64,000 nucleotides of DNA, from NCBI GenBank assembly GCA_963849635.1, contig CAWKIA010000037.1, positions 1-64,000 on the forward strand. The letters run 5' to 3'. Source of the stretch: CAVRUD01 sp963849635 (GTDB lineage: Bacteria; Chloroflexota; Chloroflexia; Thermomicrobiales; UBA6265). Shown piece after piece: positions 35,302-42,231 of the stretch; position 1 is the first letter of the stretch; each line of letters opens with the position of its first letter. Both the position numbers and the translations under genes were made by a program. The notes beneath the pieces were generated by a model that saw nothing but the letters and a program-made list of their open reading frames with translations, did not search any database and was not told the origin of the DNA.

Positions 35302-37097
35302 TCAAAACCGGGGACGCCGCGGTCCCAGGGCTTCCACGGACAACCACGGCGGCCTACGGCGCGAAGGCGAAGGTGTCCCATTGCGCATCTGGAAGTGCTC
35401 GATGATCGGGCCAAGGGCGTAGCTCGGGAAATAGGTCAGCGCTCCGACGATCAGGATCACGCCGACGAGCAGGCCGACCCAGAGCCCGCCGGTCGTCGGG
35501 AACGTTCCCGCCGTCTCCACCGCGCGCTTCTTGGCGACGAGGCTCCCGGCCAGGGCCAGGATGGGGATGATCATGAAGAAGCGGCCGATCAGCATCGCCA
35601 GCCCGAGCGTGATGTTGTACCAGGGCACATTCGCGCTGATGCCGGCAAAGGCGGAGCCGTTGTTGCCCGTGGCCGAGGTGAAGGCGTAGAGGATCTCGCT
35701 CCAGCCATGGGCCGCCGGGTTCCAGCGCTGAAGCCAGCGCGTCATCGTAGACCGCCGAGGCCCCCGCGAATCCGAGGATCGAGAGCGGCAAGACGAGCGT
35801 GACCAGCATCGCCATCTTGACCTCGTACGGCTCGATCTTCTTGCCGAGATACTCGGGCGTGCGGCCGACCATCAGTCCTGCTATGAAGATCGCCAGCACC
35901 GCGTAGATCAGGAAGCCGTACAGGCCCGCGCCGACCCCGCCGAAGATGACCTCACCGAGACCGATATTGGCCAGCGGGACCAGTCCGCCAATGGCGGTGA
36001 ACGAGTCGTGCATACCGTTGACGGCGCCGCACGAAGCCGCGGTCGTGATCACCGCGAACAGGGAGGTCGAGGCGATGCCGAAGCGGGTCTCCTTACTCTC
36101 CATGTTGCCGCCGGGAGCATCCTCACCGGCGATGCTCGTCTCCTGGCTGGCGCCAGCGGTCGTGAGGAGCGGGTTACCGTCCTGTTCGGCGACCGTGGTG
36201 ATGGCAACGCCGACCAAGAAGAGCACGCTCATGGCGGAGAAGATCGCCCAGCCCTGCTTCGTATTCCCGACCATCTTGCCGAAGGTGTAGGTCAGTCCGG
36301 CGGGGATCGCGAAGATCAAGCAGCATCTGGACGAAGTTGGTCAGCGGCGTCGGGTTCTCGAACGGGTGGGCGGAGTTGGCGTTGAGGATGCCGCCGCCGT
36401 TCGTCCCGAACATCTTGATCGCTTCCTGGCTGGCGATCGGTCCCTGGGGCAGGAGCTGGGTGGCGCCACCAAGCGACTGGACGACCGTGTAGTCGCTGAA
36501 GTTCTGCGGGACACCCCGGGCGACGAAGAAGATCGTCACGACGATCGAGACCGGCAGCAGGATGTAGACGGTTGCCCGGACGAGATCGACCCAGAAGTTG
36601 CCGATCTCGCTGGCGGAACGGCGAGCGAAGCCGCGCACAAGCGCGATCGCGATCGCGATGCCGGTCGCGGCCGAGACGAAGTTCTGGACGGCGAGCCCTG
36701 CCATCTGAGACAGGTAGCTCATCGTGATCTCGGGGTAGTACCCCTGCCAGTTCGAATTCGTCGCGAAGGAGACGGCAGTGTTGAAGGCCGACCGCTCCTC
36801 GACGGCTCCGAGATCCTGAGGGTTCAGCGGCAGGCTGCCCTGGAACCTCTGCAACATGTAAACGAACAGCAGTCCTGCCAGATTGAAGAGGAGGAGGGCC
36901 ACCATGTAGGTGGTCCAACGCATCTCTTTCGTCTCATCCACCCCGGTTACCCGGTAGATCCCGCGCTCGACCGGCCCGAGCACGGGCGACATGAACGTGC
37001 GGCCTCCTGAGAAAAGCCGCTCCATGAACAGCCCGAGCGGCTTCGTCAGCGCCAGCAAGACCCCGAAATAGACAACGATCAACAACACGTTCGACAT
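35302..37097 (-). CDS. kdpA: Potassium-transporting ATPase subunit A (two or three frameshifts)
   Basis: K+-channel-like subunit. From the ATG at 37097: VLLIVVYFGVLLALTKPLGL, GPVERGIYRVTGVDETKEMR, AVSFATNSNWQGYYPEITMS (selectivity-filter region 1), MFGTNGGGILNANSAHPFEN (filter 2), TAASCGAVNGMHDSFTAIGG (filter 3) and TGNNGSAFAGISANVPWYNI (filter 4). Frame changes near 36320 and 35745. The extreme C-terminus after ALGPIIEHFQM is uncertain: a third shift could end it as WDTFAFAP at about 35354, otherwise it runs to 35302. All four pore signatures survive. Confidence 0.88.
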
Positions 37098-37159
37098 CGA
37101 TTTCACCTTCGCCCGGATGACGTCCTACCCACCTGCCCGTCCGCTCGCCCACGTTCCGA

Positions 37160-37249
37160 TTAGAAGCGCTCCGGCCGGAGGAGCGCGTAGACCAGATAAA
37201 CCAGCAGCGCGACTGCGATCAGACCGATCACCACCTCAGAGAAACTCAC
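37160..37249 (-). CDS. kdpF: Potassium-transporting ATPase small subunit F
   Basis: 29-residue hydrophobic peptide starting with GTG at 37249: VSFSEVVIGLIAVALLVYLV, then YALLRPERF and TAA. This matches KdpF in size, in its single membrane helix and in the LVYALLRPERF ending. It lies 62 bases before kdpA. The GTG overlaps the stop of a preceding small frame (GTGA). It stabilises the KdpABC complex in the membrane. Confidence 0.88.
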   Translation of the reverse strand: MSFSEVVIGLIAVALLVYLVYALLRPERF

Positions 37250-37452
37250 AGCTGCTCTCCTCTACAAACCTGGGTCTTTCCGTCTTTGCGCTGCAAACCT
37301 GTCTGATCGTGGCGCCACATCGAGACGGTTCCCGACCCGTCGACCGACATGTCGAGATCCTGCGCCACGGCGACCTGACGGTACCCGGCGATCTCCCGGT
37401 ACGGCGGACGCTCGTTCAAGACCACATGGATCCTCGTGATCCTGCCATCCAC
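37246..37452 (-). CDS. Possible small protein coupled to kdpF
   Basis: In the otherwise unexplained 430-bp leader between the operator and kdpF, one frame has strong GC third-position bias and ends TGA overlapping the kdpF GTG. From a GTG at 37452 it reads 68 residues including IHVVLNERPPYREIAGYRQV and AVAQDLDMSVDGSGTVSMWR. Not recognised as any family. The start is uncertain (the frame is open to 37671). It could be a genuine coupled leader protein or chance coding-like sequence. Confidence 0.35.
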   Translation of the reverse strand: MDGRITRIHVVLNERPPYREIAGYRQVAVAQDLDMSVDGSGTVSMWRHDQTGLQRKDGKTQVCRGEQL

Positions 37453-37683
37453 ATGGGCAGCATGCGCTGCCCTGGCGACGACCTCTTGCCGTTGCGCACG
37501 CAGAATGCTTGTTTTGTTTTCGTTCCTTCCGGACAACACGAGGCTCGACTCGCGATAGCAAGTGATCTGGGCTTTTCGTCCAATCCATGTCCTCATCGTC
37601 GCCCCGATTCGACCATGACCTGATGTGGACGCAGCCGGGACCATCCCGGCGCGTTTGCGTGCATGGGTCATCGTAGGACTGGG

Positions 37684-37737
37684 GCCGTTAGAGCGGCGTT
37701 AGAGGACTGCGGGGCGGCATAAGAAGCTCATTAGAAT
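37684..37737 (-). promoter_or_regulatory. Predicted KdpE-type operator A (four 11-bp half-sites) upstream of kdpFABC
   Basis: Minus-strand order: ATTCTAATGAG, CTTCTTATGCC, 10-bp spacer GCCCCGCAGT, CCTCTAACGCC, GCTCTAACGGC. A -10-like TACGAT (37675-37670) begins eight bases further on. The same 54-bp layout recurs at 40780-40833 and 41479-41532. Tandem 11-bp repeats are the hallmark of OmpR/PhoB-family regulators, and two KdpE-like members are encoded alongside. Confidence 0.75.
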
Positions 37738-37793
37738 TGGGCGCCAGCGGTTCACACGTTCTTCGTTCGTCGTGACGCTTGCGCACCTACGCC

Positions 37794-38481
37794 CTAACCA
37801 ACGTTCGAGCGGAGGCGGTAGCCAACTCCCGGCTCGGTCACCAGGAGGCGCGGCCGGCCCGGGTCATCCTCCAGCTTATGACGCAGGTAGTTGACGTAGA
37901 CCCGCAGCTGCCGGGAGTTGTCGGCGGCGTAGGTCCCCCAGACGCGCTCCAGGAGTTGGCGATGGGTGAGGACGCGGTCCAGATCTGCACCAAGCACGTG
38001 GAGAAGGTCAAACTCGGTGGGAGTCAGATGTACTTCGGACCCGGCCTTCGTCACGACGTGACGGGCAAGATCGACGACGACGTCTCCGAAGGCGATCCTG
38101 GCCGTAGTCGTAGCCGGGATGCGGCGGAGTACAGCACGGACGCGGGCGAGCAGCTCTTGCATGCTGAATGGTTTCGTGAGGTAGTCGTCCGCACCGAGGT
38201 CGAGCGCCCGGACCTTGTCGCGCTCTCCCCCACGGGCCGAGAGGACAATGATGGGCAGATTTGGACCAAGCTCGTGTCTGGCGGAGGACTTCGAAGCCAT
38301 CCACGCCGGGCATGGCAAGATCGAGGAGGAGCACGTCCGGCACATGGCTCGCCAACTCGGACAGGGCCGTCTCACCGTCCTCGGCGACATCGACCCGGTA
38401 GCCGTGTCCGGAGAGCGCCGTCCGCAACGCTCGCCGGATCTGGGCTTCGTCGTCGACCACGAGCACGCGTTCTTCGGTCAT
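37794..38481 (-). CDS. kdpE: KdpE-like OmpR-family response regulator (one frameshift)
   Basis: N-terminal receiver VLVVDDEAQIRRALRTALSG, phosphoacceptor strand DVLLLDLAMPGVDGFEVLRQ, then, after a shift near 38270, LPIIVLSARGGERDKVRALD, GADDYLTKPFSMQELLARVR and the winged helix HLTPTEFDLLHVLGADLDRV, LTHRQLLERVWGTYAADNSR, LVTEPGVGYRLRSN. It reads very like the second regulator at 41548-42231, so it is probably a recent duplicate. It starts 24 bases after the kimA stop and is likely co-transcribed with it. It would activate K+-uptake genes under K+ limitation. Confidence 0.9.
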
Positions 38482-38505
38482 GTGTGTGCCTCGGGCGCGA
38501 CGGTC

Positions 38506-40692
38506 CTACGGGTTCCTCGTCTTGTCAGCGCTTGGGGATCGCTCCAGGTGGTAGGGCACACTCGTCACGACCGTGCCCGGCCGGAAGAGCAACGCAGCCT
38601 TGATCCGCAGGGCAGTCTGGTTGTGCAGGAGATGCTCCCACCAGTGCCGCGTGATGAACTCCGGCAGGATGATCGTGATCGTATCGTCCGAGCGCTGCTG
38701 GTCGATCTCGTCGATGTACGCCAGCAACGGCCCCACGAGCGAGCGGTAGGGCGACTCGATGATCACCAGCGGTACGTCCGTGCCGAGCACCGTCCAGGCG
38801 GCCCGCATCGCCTCGATTTCGGCCTCGTCGTCCGTGATGTGGACGGCGGTAACATTTGGGGAGACCGACTTCGCGTACGCCAGCGTCTGCTTCGCCACCC
38901 GGTTGATCGCCGCGATCGGCACGATGATCGTGTGGCGGATGTCCGCCGAATCCAGGGGGGTTTGCGCCGCCATCTCGGTCGCGGCCTCGGTGTAGTGGGT
39001 ATGGATGGCACGCAAACCCAGGATCAGCAGGGGGATGAGCAGACAGACGATCCAGGCCCCATGGGTGAACTTGGTCAGGCCGACCACAATGGCCACGATC
39101 CCGGTCGCGGTTGCGCCGGCAAGATTGATGGCCAACCCTGTTTGCCATCCGCGCTCACGCAGGCGTCGCCATCGCGCCACCATCCCAAGCTGTGAGATGG
39201 TGAAGGAGGTGAACACACCCAGAGCGTAGAGCGGGATCAACCGCTCTGTCTCGCCGCCAAAGGACGCCAACACGATGGCGGCCATCACCCCTAGGGTCAC
39301 AATTCCAGTCGTGTAGGCGAGGCGGTCGCCTCTAAAGGTGAATTGGCTGGGGAGAAATTTGTCCCGCGCCAGGAAGTACGCCAGCCGCGGGAAGTCGGAG
39401 TAGGCGGTGTTGGCGGCGAGGACAAGGATCGCCATCGTCGCGAACTGGATGTAGTAGTAGCCCGCGTTCTCCCCGCCGAACACGCTCTTCGAGATTTGCG
39501 AAACGACCGTCTCGTACCCGGACTCCTCCGCCGACATTGGATACGCCCCGAGCTGATGGGCCAAGAAGGTAATGCCGGAGAAGGTGATCGCCAAGATCAC
39601 GATCATGGCAGTCAGCGTGGTGCGGGCGTTCTTCCATTCCGGTGGCTTGAAGGCGGGGACGCCGTCCGAGATCGCTTCGACCCCCGTGAGGGCTGCGCAG
39701 CCCGAACTAAAGGCCCGCAGAATGACGAAGACCGTCAGCGCGCCCGACCCCGCGAACGCTTCTGCTTCTGCCGGCGGGGACGTGACCGCAAACCCGTCAA
39801 TTGCGTTGCGAATGAAGCCGATGGCCAGCATCACGAAGATGCCGACCAGAAAGAGGTAGGTCGGGACGGCGAAGATGCTGCCGGACTCCCGGATTCCGCG
39901 CAGGTTGAGAACTGTCACGAGCACGACCAGGAGGATGCCAATCGAGACAATGTGGTCGTGCAGCTCGGGGAAGGCGGAGACCATCGCCGCGACCGCGGCC
40001 GAGATGCTGACCGCCACGGTCAGAATGTAGTCGATCAGGAGGGCTGCCCCTGCCGTCAGGGCGGGAATGGTACCGAGATTGTCCTTGGCCACGATGTAAG
40101 AGCCGCCGCCGTGTGGATAGGCCTTGATGGTCTGCCGGTACGAGACGCCGACGATCACCAGCAGCGCCACGATCGCGACCCCGATCGGGAGGCTGACGTC
40201 GAGGAACGCCAAACCGGCCGAAAGGAGGAGGACCCGTAGGATCTCCTCTGTCGCATAGGCGACTGACGACAGGGCGTCGGATGAAAGCACCGCCAGGGCC
40301 TTGACCTTCGTCAGGCGTTCATGTGCGGCACTCGCCGTCGTCAACGGCGCCCCGATCACCGTCCGCTTAACTCGACCAAAGGCCCGGCCGACGGTGCCTC
40401 TGGCTTCCATCGATTCCGGTGTCGCGACGAGGTGCCCAGGGCCTGCCCGCTCGAAGTCCTCGCTCTGCTGCCGGATCACCCGCACGTAGCGGTCGCCCGG
40501 ATGCTGGCCCTGCACCCGCTGCTTGCCGACCAGATCCGGCTGGGCCCGGGGCTCTGGCACTCGTGCCCCACCGACAACGCGTGGCCGGCGGCCCTCGGAC
40601 TTTTCTGACGGCGAGTCCCACGGCGACTGCTCTTCTGTGGGCGCGGGCGCATCTGCCGGCGTATGTGGCGGCGGTTTTGACCCGGTCACCAT
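38506..40692 (-). CDS. kimA: KimA-type K+ transporter (APC superfamily)
   Basis: 728 residues. After a Pro/Arg-rich cytoplasmic extension of about 110 residues comes LTKVKALAVLSSDALSSVAY, the KimA (formerly YdaO) signature, with TIKAYPHGGGSYIVAKDNLG and about twelve membrane helices. A C-terminal cytoplasmic domain follows (RHTIIVPIAAINRVAKQTLA, AVHITDDEAEIEAMRAAW). KimA of Bacillus is a high-affinity K+/H+ symporter. The ATG at 40692 has GAGGAG four bases upstream, so the long N-terminus is supported. It lies directly behind operator B and ahead of kdpE. No c-di-AMP riboswitch is visible in its 88-base leader. Confidence 0.88.
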   Translation of the reverse strand: MVTGSKPPPHTPADAPAPTEEQSPWDSPSEKSEGRRPRVVGGARVPEPRAQPDLVGKQRVQGQHPGDRYVRVIRQQSEDFERAGPGHLVATPESMEARGTVGRAFGRVKRTVIGAPLTTASAAHERLTKVKALAVLSSDALSSVAYATEEILRVLLLSAGLAFLDVSLPIGVAIVALLVIVGVSYRQTIKAYPHGGGSYIVAKDNLGTIPALTAGAALLIDYILTVAVSISAAVAAMVSAFPELHDHIVSIGILLVVLVTVLNLRGIRESGSIFAVPTYLFLVGIFVMLAIGFIRNAIDGFAVTSPPAEAEAFAGSGALTVFVILRAFSSGCAALTGVEAISDGVPAFKPPEWKNARTTLTAMIVILAITFSGITFLAHQLGAYPMSAEESGYETVVSQISKSVFGGENAGYYYIQFATMAILVLAANTAYSDFPRLAYFLARDKFLPSQFTFRGDRLAYTTGIVTLGVMAAIVLASFGGETERLIPLYALGVFTSFTISQLGMVARWRRLRERGWQTGLAINLAGATATGIVAIVVGLTKFTHGAWIVCLLIPLLILGLRAIHTHYTEAATEMAAQTPLDSADIRHTIIVPIAAINRVAKQTLAYAKSVSPNVTAVHITDDEAEIEAMRAAWTVLGTDVPLVIIESPYRSLVGPLLAYIDEIDQQRSDDTITIILPEFITRHWWEHLLHNQTALRIKAALLFRPGTVVTSVPYHLERSPSADKTRNP

Positions 40693-40779
40693 TTGACTCC
40701 TCGCGAAGAATTACCGGGTTGACATCGCGAGCAGGTTCCCACTGCCGTCCAAACCAACCCGTGCAAGGGTGCGGCCGGC

Positions 40780-40833
40780 AGCGTTAGAGCGACATTAGAA
40801 TCGCCTGATTGGGTATTAGAATCTTGTTAGAAT
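40780..40833 (-). promoter_or_regulatory. Predicted KdpE-type operator B upstream of kimA
   Basis: Minus-strand order: ATTCTAACAAG, ATTCTAATACC, spacer CAATCAGGCG, ATTCTAATGTC, GCTCTAACGCT. Same 11+11+10+11+11 spacing as operators A and C. The downstream -10 is weak (CACCCT at the equivalent position). It lies 87 bases before the kimA ATG. Confidence 0.75.
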
Positions 40834-40842
40834 CGGATTCCC

Positions 40843-40908
40843 TAGCTCGTTCGTATCATCGACTCCAGCCACTCGGTAGATGGCATGCTCAATCGGATTG
40901 GGCAAAAC
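40843..40908 (-). pseudogene. kdpA remnant (about 22 codons)
   Basis: The frame encodes VLPNPIEHAIYRVAGVDDTN-EL, which lines up with VLGPVERGIYRVTGVDETKEM of the intact kdpA in this window (N-terminal periplasmic loop). It has no start and ends soon after in NPILTRF. It lies just behind the KdpF-like micropeptide and just ahead of operator B, exactly where kdpA would follow kdpF. I read it as the scar of a second kdp operon whose structural genes were lost. Confidence 0.65.
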
Positions 40909-40916
40909 CGCTGTGT

Positions 40917-41000
40917 CTACAGCCGATCGCACGCGACGACGTAGGCCAGCGAAACCGCGAAGAAACCCAGGCTGAGAAGCACCATCAGCAGGTCGAGCAT
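40917..41000 (-). CDS. KdpF-like membrane micropeptide
   Basis: 27 residues: MLDLLMVLLSLGFFAVSLAY followed by VVACDRL. One membrane helix with the CDRL ending typical of the short peptide found at the head of kdp operons. The ATG at 41000 lies two bases after the stop of the receiver gene and has GGAGGG seven bases upstream, so it is very likely translated. Short conserved open frames at this spot support a KdpF-type or accessory subunit role. Confidence 0.65.
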   Translation of the reverse strand: MLDLLMVLLSLGFFAVSLAYVVACDRL

Positions 41001-41002
41001 TG

Positions 41003-41410
41003 TTACCCTCCATCTCCGACGCGACGGCCACGAACAGCCTTTCCGTTCTCGACATCGCGGACAAACCGCAGCAACGCGTCGATCGGAAACGGCTTATGTA
41101 ACACTCCGAGCGGTCGGAACTCGCGCACGCGTGGCGCGCTCGGCTGAACCGCGGAGAGCACGACCGTGGGAAGCGTCAGGCCGCGCCGATCGAGCTCGCG
41201 CATAGCGTCCCAGCCCGTGCCGTCGGGCAAATTGATGTCGAGGAGCATCAGGTCGTATCGACCCGAGCACGCTGCCTCGATCGCGTCTCCACAGGTTTCG
41301 ACCTGGTCTACGTGATAGCCACGGGCGCTCAGCGAGCGCGCGATGGTCTGGCGCAAGCGCCGTTCGTCATCAACGAGCAGGATGGACAAGGGACTCGCTC
41401 CAGATTCCAC
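41003..41410 (-). CDS. Stand-alone receiver-domain response regulator
   Basis: 135 residues from the GTG at 41410 (GGAG seven bases before). A single CheY-like domain: LSILLVDDERRLRQTIARSL, YDLMLLDINLPDGTGWDAMR (phosphoacceptor Asp), TLPTVVLSAVQPSAP and the conserved Lys in VLHKPFPIDALLRFV. There is no DNA-binding output domain, so it may be a phosphate sink or act by protein contact. It lies under operator C and is coupled to the KdpF-like peptide. Confidence 0.82.
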   Translation of the reverse strand: MESGASPLSILLVDDERRLRQTIARSLSARGYHVDQVETCGDAIEAACSGRYDLMLLDINLPDGTGWDAMRELDRRGLTLPTVVLSAVQPSAPRVREFRPLGVLHKPFPIDALLRFVRDVENGKAVRGRRVGDGG

Positions 41411-41478
41411 GATGCATCTCCGGCCCAACGTCCTGGCTTTCCCAGTCTTTTAGGCGTGGATGTCATCGTAGGAGTGGA

Positions 41479-41532
41479 GGCGTAAGAGCGGCATTAGAGG
41501 CGGATGGGCGGGTATCAGAAAATCATCAGAAT
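41479..41532 (-). promoter_or_regulatory. Predicted KdpE-type operator C upstream of the receiver gene
   Basis: Minus-strand order: ATTCTGATGAT, TTTCTGATACC, spacer CGCCCATCCG, CCTCTAATGCC, GCTCTTACGCC. Eight bases on is TACGAT (41470-41465), in the context TCCTACGATGAC shared with operator A. It sits directly after the kdpE stop at 41548. Confidence 0.75.
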
Positions 41533-41547
41533 CCAGCTTGCCTTAGA

Positions 41548-42231
41548 TCAGCCCTCGGAACGGAGACGGTAGCCTACTCCCGGCTCGGTCAGGATCCAGC
41601 GAGGGTGGGCGGGATCGTCTTCGAGCTTTCGGCGGAGGTAATTGATGTAGACGCGGAGCTGCTGGGAGTTCTCGGCGGCGTAGCTACCCCACACCCGCTC
41701 GAGCAACTGGCGATGGGTCAGCACTCTGTCCATGTTCGCGCTCAGCACCCGGAGCAGATCGAACTCCGTGGGTGTGAGGTGGATCTCGGCGCCGCTCTTC
41801 GTCACGATATGCCGGGCAATATCGAGGGTGACGTCCCCAAAACTCATCGCGTTCGCGGGCGCGACCGGGCGGCGCCGGAGCACCGCCCGCACCCGCGCCA
41901 GCAGTTCCTCCATCCCAAACGGTTTGGTGAGGTAGTCGTCGGCGCCCAAATCGAGTGCCTGCACCTTGTCGCGCTCGTCACCCCGGGCGGAGAGGACGAT
42001 GATGGGCAGATCCGACCAGGTTCGCGTCTGGCGCAAGACCTCGAAGCCATCGACGCCGGGCATGACAAGGTCCAGCACCAGCACGTCCGGTGGTTGACTC
42101 CCGAGCGCTTCCAGGGCGGTCTCGCCATCTTCCGCCAGGGTCACCCGGTAGCCGTGCCCTGCCAGGCCGGTCCGCAGCGCCCGCCGGATCTGGGCTTCGT
42201 CGTCGACGACCAGGATGCGTTCGTCGCTCAT
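41548..42231 (-). CDS. kdpE: KdpE-like OmpR-family response regulator (second copy)
   Basis: 227 residues, intact. Receiver with ILVVDDEAQIRRALRTGLAG, DVLVLDLVMPGVDGFEVLRQ and GADDYLTKPFGMEELLARVR. Winged-helix output with HLTPTEFDLLRVLSANMDRV, LTHRQLLERVWGSYAAENSQ and WILTEPGVGYRLRSEG. Its ATG overlaps the stop of the histidine kinase (ATGA), making a cognate pair. Recognition-helix regions of the two KdpE copies are nearly identical, so both probably bind the three operators. Confidence 0.93.
   Translation of the reverse strand: MSDERILVVDDEAQIRRALRTGLAGHGYRVTLAEDGETALEALGSQPPDVLVLDLVMPGVDGFEVLRQTRTWSDLPIIVLSARGDERDKVQALDLGADDYLTKPFGMEELLARVRAVLRRRPVAPANAMSFGDVTLDIARHIVTKSGAEIHLTPTEFDLLRVLSANMDRVLTHRQLLERVWGSYAAENSQQLRVYINYLRRKLEDDPAHPRWILTEPGVGYRLRSEG

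Noticed and set aside
40693..40779. c-di-AMP (ydaO) riboswitch ahead of kimA, as in Bacillus
   Set aside because: The leader is only about 88 bases and shows none of the expected conserved riboswitch elements; an operator is present instead.
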